Below, in pieces: positions 45,000-53,416 of a DNA stretch of 64,000 nucleotides. The position numbers and the translations under genes are program-made. The DNA is from Oryzobacter faecalis (GTDB taxonomy: Bacteria > Actinomycetota > Actinomycetes > Actinomycetales > Dermatophilaceae). Positions within the stretch are counted from its first letter, which is position 1; every line of letters begins with the position of its first letter. The stretch spans positions 263,040 through 327,039 of the forward strand of contig NZ_JBKOFW010000005.1 in assembly GCF_046764005.1 (NCBI RefSeq), in the 5' to 3' direction. Below the pieces are notes generated by a model, which saw only the letters and a list, made by a program, of their open reading frames with translations, did no database searches and was not told the DNA's origin.

Positions 45000-46652
45000 G
45001 TGAGTGCCCACCTCGTCGCGAAGGACCTCGCCGGCGGGCACGCCCACCGCACCGTCTTCGACTCCCTCGACCTCGCGGTCGCGCCCGGCGACGTCGTCGG
45101 GGTGGTCGGGGCCAACGGAGCCGGCAAGACGACCCTGCTGCGCATCCTCGCCGGCGACCTCGACCCCCTCGAGGGCCGGGTCTCGACCGCGCCGGCAGAC
45201 GCGTTCGTCGGGTGGCTGCCGCAGGAGCACGAGCGTGTCCCCGGCGAGAGCGTCGCCGGCTACGTCGCCCGGCGCACCGGCGTGACCGCGGCGACCACCG
45301 CGATGGAGGACGCGGCGGCAGCCCTCGCTGCGGGCGACCACTCCCGCGCGGCCGAGGACGCCTATGCCCACGCCCTCGACCACTGGCTGGCGACCGGCGC
45401 GCCCGACCTCGACGAGCGGCTCGCCCCGACGCTCGCCGACCTCGGGCTCGACGTCGACCCGGCCACCGCGATGACGACCCTGTCCGGCGGCCAGGCGGCG
45501 CGGGCCGCTCTCGCCGCCCTCCTCCTCAGCCGGTTCGACGTCGTCCTGCTCGACGAGCCGACCAACGACCTCGACCTCGCCGGGCTCGAGCGGCTCGAGG
45601 AGTTCGTGCAGGGCCTGCGCGCCGGGATCGTGCTCGTGTCGCACGACCGCGAGTTCCTCTCCCGCGTCGTCACCCGCGTCGTCGAGCTCGACCTCGCCCA
45701 GCGGCGGGTGGCCGTGTACGACGGTGGCTACGACGCCTTCCTCGAGGAACGGGACGTCGCCCGGCGGCACGCCCGTGAGGCGTACGAGGAGTTCGCGGCG
45801 ACGAGGGACGACCTCGTCGCGCGGGCCCGCACCCAGCGCCAGTGGAGCAGCCAGGGCGTCCGGAACGCGATGCGGAAGTCGCCCGACAACGACAAGATCC
45901 GCCGCCGCGCGCAGGCGGAGTCGTCGGAGAAGCAGGCGCAGAAGGTGCGTCAGATGGAGTCGCGGATCGCGCGGCTCGAGGAGGTCGAGGAGCCGCGCAA
46001 GGAGTGGACCCTGCGGTTCACCGTCGGGGCGGCGCCGCGCTCGAGCTCGGTGGTCGCGACGCTCGACGAGGCCGTGGCCCACCTCGGCGCGTTCACCTTC
46101 GGCCCGGCGTCGCTCCAGGTCGGCGCGGGTGACCGCATCGGCGTCACCGGACCCAACGGCGCCGGCAAGACGACGCTGCTGCGCCTGCTCACCGGACGGT
46201 TCACGCCCGATGCCGGCCGCACCGGCCTGGGCGCGAGCGTCGCCGTCGGCGAGATCGACCAGGCCCGCACCGGGCTCGACGACGCGCTGTCACTGGGGGA
46301 CGCCGTCGAGGTGGCCCTGCCGTCGATGGCCCCGGCCGACGTGCGCACCCTGCTCGCGAAGTTCGGGCTCAGGGCCGACCAGGTGACCAGCCCCGTCGGG
46401 CGGCTCTCCCCGGGGGAGCGGACGCGCGCCGCGATGGCGCTGCTCCAGGCGCGCGGGGTCAACCTCCTCGTCCTCGACGAGCCGACGAACCACCTCGACC
46501 TGCCCGCCATCGAGCAGCTCGAGCAGGCGCTGGGGTCCTACGACGGCGCCCTCCTCCTCGTCTCGCACGACCGGCGGCTGCTCGACGTCGTGCGCCTCGA
46601 CCAGCGCTGGCACGTCGAGGCTGGGCGCGTCACGGTCGAGCTGGCGGGCTGA
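45000..46652 (+). CDS. ABC-F family ATPase
   Basis: Soluble twin-cassette ATPase without membrane segments (550 aa), of the ABC-F group that acts on ribosomes, either as translation factors or as antibiotic-resistance ribosome-protection proteins. Walker A motifs are GANGAGKTT near residue 38 and GPNGAGKTT near 384; signatures LSGGQAARAAL near 160 and LSPGERTRAAM near 470; Walker B ends in LLDEPTNDLDL and VLDEPTNHLDL. The P-site linker between them is a charged coiled coil (residues ~250-330). Its 3' end overlaps the converging marR-type gene by 23 bases. Resistance is suggested by the neighbours, not proved. Confidence 0.88.
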   Translation: MSAHLVAKDLAGGHAHRTVFDSLDLAVAPGDVVGVVGANGAGKTTLLRILAGDLDPLEGRVSTAPADAFVGWLPQEHERVPGESVAGYVARRTGVTAATTAMEDAAAALAAGDHSRAAEDAYAHALDHWLATGAPDLDERLAPTLADLGLDVDPATAMTTLSGGQAARAALAALLLSRFDVVLLDEPTNDLDLAGLERLEEFVQGLRAGIVLVSHDREFLSRVVTRVVELDLAQRRVAVYDGGYDAFLEERDVARRHAREAYEEFAATRDDLVARARTQRQWSSQGVRNAMRKSPDNDKIRRRAQAESSEKQAQKVRQMESRIARLEEVEEPRKEWTLRFTVGAAPRSSSVVATLDEAVAHLGAFTFGPASLQVGAGDRIGVTGPNGAGKTTLLRLLTGRFTPDAGRTGLGASVAVGEIDQARTGLDDALSLGDAVEVALPSMAPADVRTLLAKFGLRADQVTSPVGRLSPGERTRAAMALLQARGVNLLVLDEPTNHLDLPAIEQLEQALGSYDGALLLVSHDRRLLDVVRLDQRWHVEAGRVTVELAG

Positions 46653-47115
46653 CCTCTCGCTCGTCGGCGAGGCGCCTGAGGACGCGGCCGAGCAGGACCA
46701 CGGCCTGCCGCTGCTCGTCCTCGCTCAGCGTGGAGAGCCATCGCGTGACCTCCTCGCGGTCCTCCAGGTCGCGGTCCTCGAACACCTCGGCGACCCGTCC
46801 GGTCACGGCGAGGCGCCGGACGCGTCCGTCCGCGGGGTCGGGGAGGACGGTGACCAGGCCCTTGCGCTCGAGCGCCGCCACGACCTGGCGCGCGTTCTGG
46901 TGCGAGGTGCCGAGGGCCCGCGCGGTGTCGCTGAGCGTCGGCGGGTGCTCGCTCGCACCGACGAAGGTGAGGACGCCCGCCTGGGAGGTCGTCAGGCCGA
47001 CCGCCGCGAGCCGTTGGTCCATCCGGGTACGCAGGTGGGTCGCGAGGGTGAGCACCAGGCGGAACAGCTGGACGGGTAGGTCCTCGCCGAGGAAGCGGTT
47101 GACGTCACCAAACAT
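46630..47115 (-). CDS. MarR family transcriptional regulator
   Basis: 161-aa winged-helix regulator. The MarR core TTSQAGVLTFVGASEHPPTLSD near residue 42, ALGTSHQNARQVVAALERKGLV near 67 and the wing VLPDPADGRVRRLAVT near 90 are clear. An 11-base palindrome directly abuts its ATG and lies in the 41-base divergent gap to the glycosyltransferase gene, a standard arrangement for drug-inducible repression. The 3' end overlaps the ABC-F gene by 23 bases on the opposite strand. Confidence 0.87.
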   Translation of the reverse strand: MFGDVNRFLGEDLPVQLFRLVLTLATHLRTRMDQRLAAVGLTTSQAGVLTFVGASEHPPTLSDTARALGTSHQNARQVVAALERKGLVTVLPDPADGRVRRLAVTGRVAEVFEDRDLEDREEVTRWLSTLSEDEQRQAVVLLGRVLRRLADEREVSPPARP

Positions 47116-47126
47116 AGGTAATACCT
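47116..47126. promoter_or_regulatory. Putative MarR operator
   Basis: AGGTAATACCT is a perfect palindrome (five-base arms, one centre base) in an unusually AT-rich stretch (about 47106-47137), directly next to the marR start and about 30 bases before the glycosyltransferase start. Confidence 0.55.
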
Positions 47127-47156
47127 TACATAAATCCTCTGGAGGAGGTGGGTGCC

Positions 47157-48494
47157 GTGATCCTGTTCCTGCCCAACGCGCAGTTCCTCTCCGAGGTCTC
47201 CCGCGCTGTCGAGATCGCCCGAGCCCTCAGGGCGCGTGGCGTCCCGGTGGCGTTCGGGACCCGCGGAGGCCGGTACGCCCACCTCGTCGAGGCGGCCGGC
47301 TTCACGGCCACCCCGCTCGACCCGGCGGTGACGCCGGAGACCGAGTCGGCCTTCCTCGACGCGATCCTGTCGATGGGGCCACGCACCAGCCGGGACTTCT
47401 TCACCGACGACGAGCTGCGCACCGCGGTCGACGCCGAGGTCGCCCTCATCGAGCGTCTCGGGGCCCACCTCGTCGTCACCGGCTTCTGCCTGTCGGCGTA
47501 CCTCTCGACCCGCGTGGCTGGCGTCCCCCTCGCCACGGACCACGGTGGTTCCTTCGTGCCGCCGGTCCTGGCGCACCGCCTGTGCCCGGCGCCCGTGAAC
47601 CCGCCGGATCCCAACCTCGCCCGGCTGCCCCTGCGGGTGCGCCGCTGGGTCGCCAACCGGGCCCCGGCGCTCGTCACCGGACCCGTCGAACAGCTCAACC
47701 GGCACGCGCGCGAACGCGGCGTCGAGCCCCTGCCCGGGATGCTCGGCCTGATGTGCGGAGACCTCACGCTCGTCACCGACCTCCCCGAGACACTGGGGCT
47801 GAGCGCCCGCGACCTCGAGCGGTGGCGGCCGCGCCGGCCGTTCCGGGTCCGGCGGGGCACGACGTTCCGGTACACCGGACCGCTCTACGCGCGCCTCGAC
47901 CTCCCGGTCCCGCCCGAGGTCGACGCCGCACTCGGCGGCGACGAGCCGGTCGTGTACGTGGCGCTGACCTCCGTCTCCGAGGCGTTCCTCCGCACGGTCG
48001 TGACCAGCGCCAGGAGCGGCCGGTACCGGCTCGTCGTCGCGGCGGGTGGTCACGACGTCGGCGACCTCGCCGACGACAGGACGGTCGTCGCGGGGGTCCT
48101 CCCGAGCCACCTGGTGATGCCCAGGGCCGCGGCCGCCGTCGTCATGGGCGGGCAGGGAAGCGTGCAGACGGCACTCGCCTCGGGAACCCCCTTCGTGGGC
48201 CTGCCGTACCACGGGGAACAGGAGCTCAACGTCGCCGAGGCCGAGCGACTCGGCACCGCCCTCCGGATGTCACCGGACGAGGCAGGCACGGCCTCCCTCG
48301 GTGAGGCGCTCGCGCGTCTGGTGGGGGAGCCGGGGTTCGCCGCTGCCGCGACCTCCGTGGCCGCCACCTACGCCGGGGTGGACGGCGGGGCCACCGCTGC
48401 CGACGTCATCGTCGACTGGTTGCGGACCCGCGGGACCACTGTCGAGCCCACCGGCGCTCAGCGCTCGGGGAGGCCAGCTGCGGCGTCGTCGTAG
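47157..48494 (+). CDS. GT1-like (macrolide-type) glycosyltransferase
   Basis: GT-B fold transferase of 445 aa. The C-terminal nucleotide-sugar site is recognisable: VVAGVLPSHLVMPRAAAAVVMGGQGSVQ near residue 305 and ASGTPFVGLPYHGEQELNVAEAERLG near 340, as in macrolide glycosyltransferases. The N-terminal acceptor half starts ILFLPNAQFLSEVSRAVEIARAL; the usual GHV motif with the catalytic histidine is not present there. GTG 47157 is preceded by GGAGGAGG at eight bases, better than the GTG at 47148. MarR control suggests response to a small molecule. Its 3' end overlaps nagB by 37 bases. Confidence 0.75.
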   Translation: MILFLPNAQFLSEVSRAVEIARALRARGVPVAFGTRGGRYAHLVEAAGFTATPLDPAVTPETESAFLDAILSMGPRTSRDFFTDDELRTAVDAEVALIERLGAHLVVTGFCLSAYLSTRVAGVPLATDHGGSFVPPVLAHRLCPAPVNPPDPNLARLPLRVRRWVANRAPALVTGPVEQLNRHARERGVEPLPGMLGLMCGDLTLVTDLPETLGLSARDLERWRPRRPFRVRRGTTFRYTGPLYARLDLPVPPEVDAALGGDEPVVYVALTSVSEAFLRTVVTSARSGRYRLVVAAGGHDVGDLADDRTVVAGVLPSHLVMPRAAAAVVMGGQGSVQTALASGTPFVGLPYHGEQELNVAEAERLGTALRMSPDEAGTASLGEALARLVGEPGFAAAATSVAATYAGVDGGATAADVIVDWLRTRGTTVEPTGAQRSGRPAAASS

Positions 48495-49246
48495 TACTGC
48501 CGGTTGCGCAGGGCGGACGCGGCGGCCTCGTCGAGGCAGACGACGGTGTCCGGGTGCCACTGGAGGACGGACGCCGGGACCGACGCGCTGAGCGGGCCCT
48601 CCAGCGCGGCGGCCACGGCCTCGGCCTTGGCGTCGCCGGTCGCGACGAGGACGAGGCGGCGGGCGGCGAGGATGGTGCCGAGCCCCTGGGTGACGCAGTG
48701 GGTCGGCACGTCGTCGAGGCCGGTGAAGAAGCGCGCGTTGTCGCGGCGGGTGCGCTCGGACAGCCGCTTCACCCGCGTGCGTGAGGTGAGGGCCGACCCG
48801 GGCTCGTTGAAGCCGAGGTGGCCGTTGGCGCCGATGCCGAGGATCTGCACGTCGACACCGCCGAGCTGGCGGATCCGCTCCTCGTAGGCGCGAGCGGCGG
48901 CGACGAGCGAGGGCAGGTCGGTGGCCGACCCGTCGGGCACCGCGAGCCGCTCCGGGGCCAGCCCGATGACGCCGCACACCTCGCGCAGCAGCACCTGCCG
49001 GTAGCCCTCGGGGTGCCCGGGCGGGAGCCCGACGTACTCGTCGAGGGCGATGCCGTGGGTGCGGGAGAAGTCGACCCGTCCCTCGGCGACCGCCCGTCCG
49101 AGCTCGCGGTACAGGCCGAGCGGCGAGGAGCCGGTCGCGAGCCCCAGCACGGGGTCGCGGTCGCCGTCCGTGGGCAGCCCGGCGAGGACGGCCTCCGCCG
49201 CGCGGCGGGCGGCGTCCCCGGGCGTCGTGCCGACGACGACCTCCAT
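48458..49246 (-). CDS. nagB: Glucosamine-6-phosphate deaminase
   Basis: Converts glucosamine-6-phosphate to fructose-6-phosphate and ammonia, feeding amino sugars into glycolysis. Motifs: LGLATGSSPLGLYREL near residue 34 (phosphate loop), IALDEYVGLPPGHPEGY near 69 (catalytic Asp), and GIGANGHLGFNEPGS near 136 with the catalytic His. Length 262 aa. Last gene of the amino-sugar operon; its ATG overlaps the kinase stop by one base. The 3' end overlaps the converging glycosyltransferase gene by 37 bases. Confidence 0.94.
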   Translation of the reverse strand: MEVVVGTTPGDAARRAAEAVLAGLPTDGDRDPVLGLATGSSPLGLYRELGRAVAEGRVDFSRTHGIALDEYVGLPPGHPEGYRQVLLREVCGVIGLAPERLAVPDGSATDLPSLVAAARAYEERIRQLGGVDVQILGIGANGHLGFNEPGSALTSRTRVKRLSERTRRDNARFFTGLDDVPTHCVTQGLGTILAARRLVLVATGDAKAEAVAAALEGPLSASVPASVLQWHPDTVVCLDEAAASALRNRQYYDDAAAGLPER

Positions 49247-50154
49247 CAGCCGGCCGCCATCACGGGCTCGGTGCGGCCGGGGAGCAGGGCGGCGCCGATG
49301 GCGGCCACCGGGACGTCGCCGTCGAGGACTCGGGTTCGGGACACGAGGTCCAGCCTACGGAGGAAGGGCGAGGTCGCGGAGCGGGCGGCGACCTCGGCGG
49401 CGAGGGCGGCCTCGAGGGCGGCCCGGTCGCGGGCGACGCCACCGCCGATGACGACGAGCTCGGCGCCGGTGACGACGAGGACCTGGACGGCGACGCCGAT
49501 GCCGTGGGCGAGGGTCGCGACGACCTCCCTGGCACGGGCGTCCCCGGAGGCGGCCGCAGGGAACAGGTCGTGGGCGGGGCGCGGCCACATCCGGTGGAGG
49601 GCGGCCCCGGACGCGACGGTCTCGAGGCAGCCGAGCTGACCGCACGAGCAGGGGACCCCCGAGCCGACCGGCAGGTGCCCGATCTCACCGGCGGCCCCGC
49701 TCGCGCCGCGCACGACCTCGCCCCGGTGGACGATGGCCGCGGCGAGCCCGGTGCCGACGTTGAGGTAGGCCGTCGTCCCGGTCGCCGCGCCGGCCCCCAG
49801 GGAGTGGTGCGCGCCGAGGGCGGCCGCCTTGACGTCGTTGTCCACGTGCGGACGGCGACCCGTCGCCGCCTCCAGCCCGCCCGCGAGGTCGAGCGACCCG
49901 ACGCCGAGGTGAACCGCGTGGCGGGCCCAGCCGGTGACGGGGTCGACGAGACCGGGCATGCACGCGCCGAGGTGCTCGACCTCGCCCCACCCGCCGACGG
50001 CGGCCGCGGCCCGGTCGGCCACGTCGACGGCGGTCGAGAGCACCTGCGTCGCACCGCGCCCCGAGGGGACCGACACGTGCGCGACGGTCGAGCCGGCGTC
50101 ATCGAGGACGAGGGCGGCGGTCTTGGTCCCGCCGATGTCGATGCCGACCCTCAC
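49246..50154 (-). CDS. nagK: ROK family sugar kinase (probable N-acetylglucosamine kinase)
   Basis: Cytoplasmic kinase of the ROK family, 302 aa. ATP phosphate motif VGIDIGGTKTAALVLDD at the N-terminus, the substrate region NDVKAAALGAHHSLGAG near residue 105, GEIGHLPVG near 160 and the zinc-binding CSCGQLGCLE near 172. The GTG at 50154 overlaps the nagZ stop (GTGA). No N-terminal helix-turn-helix is present, so it is an enzyme and not a repressor. Between NagZ and NagB, phosphorylation of GlcNAc is the likely task; GlcN is an alternative because no nagA deacetylase gene is here. Confidence 0.82.
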   Translation of the reverse strand: MRVGIDIGGTKTAALVLDDAGSTVAHVSVPSGRGATQVLSTAVDVADRAAAAVGGWGEVEHLGACMPGLVDPVTGWARHAVHLGVGSLDLAGGLEAATGRRPHVDNDVKAAALGAHHSLGAGAATGTTAYLNVGTGLAAAIVHRGEVVRGASGAAGEIGHLPVGSGVPCSCGQLGCLETVASGAALHRMWPRPAHDLFPAAASGDARAREVVATLAHGIGVAVQVLVVTGAELVVIGGGVARDRAALEAALAAEVAARSATSPFLRRLDLVSRTRVLDGDVPVAAIGAALLPGRTEPVMAAG

Positions 50155-51575
50155 GGCGAGACCTCGCCGTGGAGCAGGCCGAGGAGCGCGCGCGTCACGG
50201 GCGGCGAGCCGCCGAACACCTCGACGTCGGCACCCCCGCGGGGCCAGCCGCACTCGACGAGGACGACCTCGTGCCCGGCCGACCGCAGCCGGGCCACGAC
50301 CTCGTGCGCCGGGTGGTCCGGGCCGAGGCCGCGGCCCACGACGGCGACGCGAGCGCCGGGCGCCACGTCGTCCTCCGCCACGGTGGCCCCGAGGCCTGCG
50401 GGCCCCCACGAGACGTCGCCGACGGCGAGGTTCGCCACCGAGCCGACCTGGACCACGGCCACGGGTGCCGACCCTGCCAGCCAGCGAGCTGCGGTGTCGG
50501 ACAGCCGGAAGGCCCTGGCGATCGTCGCGAGGGGGAGCGGCGGTGGCGACGCGGCTGCCCCCGTGCCCGAGGGCGGCCGCGCGAGGTCCCCGGCGAGGGC
50601 GCGGACCCGACCCGCGGCCTCGGCGACCCGCTCGCGCGGAAGGCGTCCCGAGACGACGGCCTCGACGACGGCGTCCCGCGTCGCGCTGAACCTGGCCTCC
50701 CCGGTGTTCGAGCCGAGGCAGAGCAGGTCGACACCGGCGAGCAGGGCCCGCACCGCGGCCTCCGGGATGCCGGACTCGGCCGACGCGCCGGCCATGTCCA
50801 GCGCGTCGCTGACGAGGACGCCGTCAAAGCCCAGCTCGTGCCGCAGGACGCCGATCACGGTGGGGGAGAACGTCGCCGGTCGGTCGGCGTCGAGGGCGGG
50901 CACGAGGACGTGCGACGTCATCACCGCGCGCACCCCGGCCTCCACGGCGGCCCGGAACGGCACCAGCTCACGCTCGCGCAGCAGCTCGACGGGGGCGTCG
51001 ACCCGCGGGAGGTCGTGGTGGGAGTCGGCGACGGTGTCGCCGTGGCCGGGGAAGTGCTTGGCACAGGCGGCGACACCGGCCGACTGCAGGCCCTCGACGA
51101 AGGCCGCCGAGTGCCGGGCGACGAGCTCGGGTGTGGCCCCGAACGACCGCACCCCGATGACCGGGTTCGACGGGGTCGAGTTGACGTCGACGCTCGGCGC
51201 GAGGTCGAGCCCGATTCCGAGGGACGCGAGCTCGGTGCCCACGTGGGCCGCGACGGCCCGCGTCAGCGCGGTGTCGTCGAGCCGCCCGAGGACGGCGTTG
51301 CCCGGGACGGTGGACCCTGCCGGGTAGTGCACGCGCGTGACGTCGCCGCCCTCCTCGTCGGTCGCGAGGAGGACTCCCGGCAGCCGCGCGTGGAGGGCCG
51401 ACGCCACCGGCCGCATCCCGGAGCCGTCCGGTCCGACGTTGTCGCCGTAGAGGCACAGGGAGGCCAGCCCGTCCGCGTGGGCGCGCTCCACCCACCCGGG
51501 CACCTCCGCCCCGGCGAACCCGGGCTGCAGGGTCGCCGAGACGTCCGCCAGCAGGCCGCGGTCGGCAGCCGTCAT
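50151..51575 (-). CDS. nagZ: Glycoside hydrolase family 3 beta-N-acetylhexosaminidase (NagZ-like)
   Basis: Hydrolase that removes terminal GlcNAc from chitooligosaccharides or muropeptides. The NagZ loop KHFPGHGDTVADSHHDLP is near residue 172, with the Asp-His dyad characteristic of NagZ; the nucleophile is in GVLVSDALDMAG near 257. LLATDEEGGDVTRV near 70 is the early substrate motif. No signal peptide is seen, so it should act in the cytoplasm on imported sugars. At 474 aa it has an extra C-terminal domain of about 130 residues beyond the minimal NagZ. ATG overlaps the permease stop. Confidence 0.88.
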   Translation of the reverse strand: MTAADRGLLADVSATLQPGFAGAEVPGWVERAHADGLASLCLYGDNVGPDGSGMRPVASALHARLPGVLLATDEEGGDVTRVHYPAGSTVPGNAVLGRLDDTALTRAVAAHVGTELASLGIGLDLAPSVDVNSTPSNPVIGVRSFGATPELVARHSAAFVEGLQSAGVAACAKHFPGHGDTVADSHHDLPRVDAPVELLRERELVPFRAAVEAGVRAVMTSHVLVPALDADRPATFSPTVIGVLRHELGFDGVLVSDALDMAGASAESGIPEAAVRALLAGVDLLCLGSNTGEARFSATRDAVVEAVVSGRLPRERVAEAAGRVRALAGDLARPPSGTGAAASPPPLPLATIARAFRLSDTAARWLAGSAPVAVVQVGSVANLAVGDVSWGPAGLGATVAEDDVAPGARVAVVGRGLGPDHPAHEVVARLRSAGHEVVLVECGWPRGGADVEVFGGSPPVTRALLGLLHGEVSP

Positions 51576-52411
51576 CCCTTCACCGCCCCGCCGACGAGGC
51601 CGCTGCTCATCCGGCCCTGCACGAGCAGGAAGAACACGATGACGGGGAGCGCGACGAGCGTCGACGCGGCCATGACCTGGCCCCAGTCGGTCTCGCGGCT
51701 CGCGCTCGCCTGGACGAACCCGCGCAGCCAGAGGGGCAGGGTCCGCGACTGCTCCTCGGTCATGACGACCAGCGCGACGGTGAACTCGTTCCACGCCTGG
51801 AGGAAGGCGTAGACCCCCGACGCGACGAGCCCTGGAGCCAACAGCGGGAACGTGATCCGCAGGAACGCCCTGGTCCGGGACAGCCCGTCGACCATCGCGG
51901 CCTCCTCGAGCTCGGCCGGGACCCCGGCGACGAACCCGCGGAGCATCCAGATGGTGAAGGGCACGACGGCGGCCGTGTAGAGGACCGCCAGGGCCAGCGA
52001 CCGGTTGAGCAGGCCGAGCTCGCTCATCATCTTGTACTGGGCGATGAACAGCCCCTCGGCCGGCAGCATCTGGATCAGGAGCAGCGCGAGCACGAACGAG
52101 GTCCTCCCCCGGAACCGGAACCGGCTGATCGCCAGCGCGCCGAGGAAGGCCACGCACAGCGCGGCCGCCACGGTGGTGAGGGTGACGACGAGCGAGATGC
52201 CGAGCGCACGGCCGAAGGCGGCGTCCGACACGACGGCCCGGAGGTTGTCGAGCGACCCACCGAACGGCACGAACGTCGGTGTCGTGGACTGGAGCACGAC
52301 GTTCGGCAGGAACGCCGAGTTGAGCATCCAGTAGACGGGGAACGCCCAGACGAGGGCGATGACGACCGCGAGGGCGGAGAGCAGCACCCGCGAGGTGCGC
52401 GAGCGACGCAT
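51572..52411 (-). CDS. Carbohydrate ABC transporter permease (MalG type)
   Basis: Inner-membrane permease of 279 aa with six predicted helices. The EAA-loop that contacts the ATPase reads VPAELEEAAMVDGLSRTRAFLRITFPLLAPGL near residue 165. The short cytosolic N-terminus MRRSRTSRVLL fits MalG-type subunits. ATG overlaps the stop of the upstream permease (TGATG). Pairs with the next permease and the lipoprotein to import an amino sugar. No ATPase is encoded here. Confidence 0.9.
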   Translation of the reverse strand: MRRSRTSRVLLSALAVVIALVWAFPVYWMLNSAFLPNVVLQSTTPTFVPFGGSLDNLRAVVSDAAFGRALGISLVVTLTTVAAALCVAFLGALAISRFRFRGRTSFVLALLLIQMLPAEGLFIAQYKMMSELGLLNRSLALAVLYTAAVVPFTIWMLRGFVAGVPAELEEAAMVDGLSRTRAFLRITFPLLAPGLVASGVYAFLQAWNEFTVALVVMTEEQSRTLPLWLRGFVQASASRETDWGQVMAASTLVALPVIVFFLLVQGRMSSGLVGGAVKG

Positions 52412-53334
52412 CAGGAGTCCTCCTTGAGGAGCGACCGGACGTAGGGCCACGAGAGGGCGAGGGTGAGCAGGAGCATGAGGACGCTCACGGCACTCGCGGT
52501 GCCGAAGTCGCCCTGCCCGGTGCCGAGCCGGTAGACGAAGGTGCCGAGCAGGTCGGTCTCGCTGGCGACGGAGCCGGCGTCCTGGAGCAGCTTGACCTGG
52601 GTGAACACCCGCAGGTTCCAGATGAGCTGGAGCAGGAAGACGATCGACAGCACCGGCCGCACGAGCGGGGCGACGATGTACCGCAGCCGCTGCCACCCGC
52701 TCGCGCCGTCGATCGTCGCGGCCTCGACCACCTCGGTGCTGACCTGGGTGAGTCCGGCGTAGATGGACAGCGCGACGAACGGGACGCTCATCCAGACGAC
52801 GACCGCACCCGCGACGGCGAAGAACGACGCCGGTTCGGCGAGCCAGTTGTGGCCGGCGGCGTCGGCGTCACCGAGGCGGACGAGGAACCAGTTGAGCAGG
52901 CCGCGCCGCCAGTCGACGATCCAGATCCACACCGTCATCGCGGCGACGACCGGCATGGCCCAGGCGAGGAGGAGGGAGACCTGGAGGACGAGGCGGGCCC
53001 AGCGGTCGAGCGCGTTCATCAGCACGGCGAGCGCGCCGCCGATGGTGACGGTCACGACGGAGGTGGCGAGGCAGAACGCCACGGACCGGAGGACGACCGA
53101 CCACAGCGCCGGGTCGGACACCAGGGCGACGTAGTTGTCGAGGCCGACCCACTCCGCGGGGGCGCCGAACTGCTGCAGGAGCCCGAACTCCCGCAGGCTC
53201 GTCGCCAGCTGCCACCCCACCGGGTAGCCGAGCGCGACGACGAGGAGCACGAGGGTCGGGAGGACGAGGAGCAGCGGGAGCCCGCCCCCGCGCCGACGCG
53301 GGTGCCCCGGGGCGGCGGCCGGTGGCGACGTCAT
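52411..53334 (-). CDS. Carbohydrate ABC transporter permease (MalF type)
   Basis: Inner-membrane permease with six predicted helices; the EAA-like loop is TEVVEAATIDGASGWQRLRYIVAPLVRPVL near residue 203. I give the ATG at 53334 (307 aa); the GTG at 53409, eight bases after the lipoprotein stop, would add 25 residues and cannot be excluded because neither has a strong ribosome site. A hydrophobic first helix LPLLLVLPTLVLLVVALG follows a basic region near residue 20. Confidence 0.87.
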   Translation of the reverse strand: MTSPPAAAPGHPRRRGGGLPLLLVLPTLVLLVVALGYPVGWQLATSLREFGLLQQFGAPAEWVGLDNYVALVSDPALWSVVLRSVAFCLATSVVTVTIGGALAVLMNALDRWARLVLQVSLLLAWAMPVVAAMTVWIWIVDWRRGLLNWFLVRLGDADAAGHNWLAEPASFFAVAGAVVVWMSVPFVALSIYAGLTQVSTEVVEAATIDGASGWQRLRYIVAPLVRPVLSIVFLLQLIWNLRVFTQVKLLQDAGSVASETDLLGTFVYRLGTGQGDFGTASAVSVLMLLLTLALSWPYVRSLLKEDS

Positions 53335-53416
53335 CCCGCGATCATCGCGGACGCGGGGCGGCCCCGGCGGCCGGGTCGAGACGGCTCCGGCCGCCGGGGT
53401 CGTGGTCACGTCGTGC

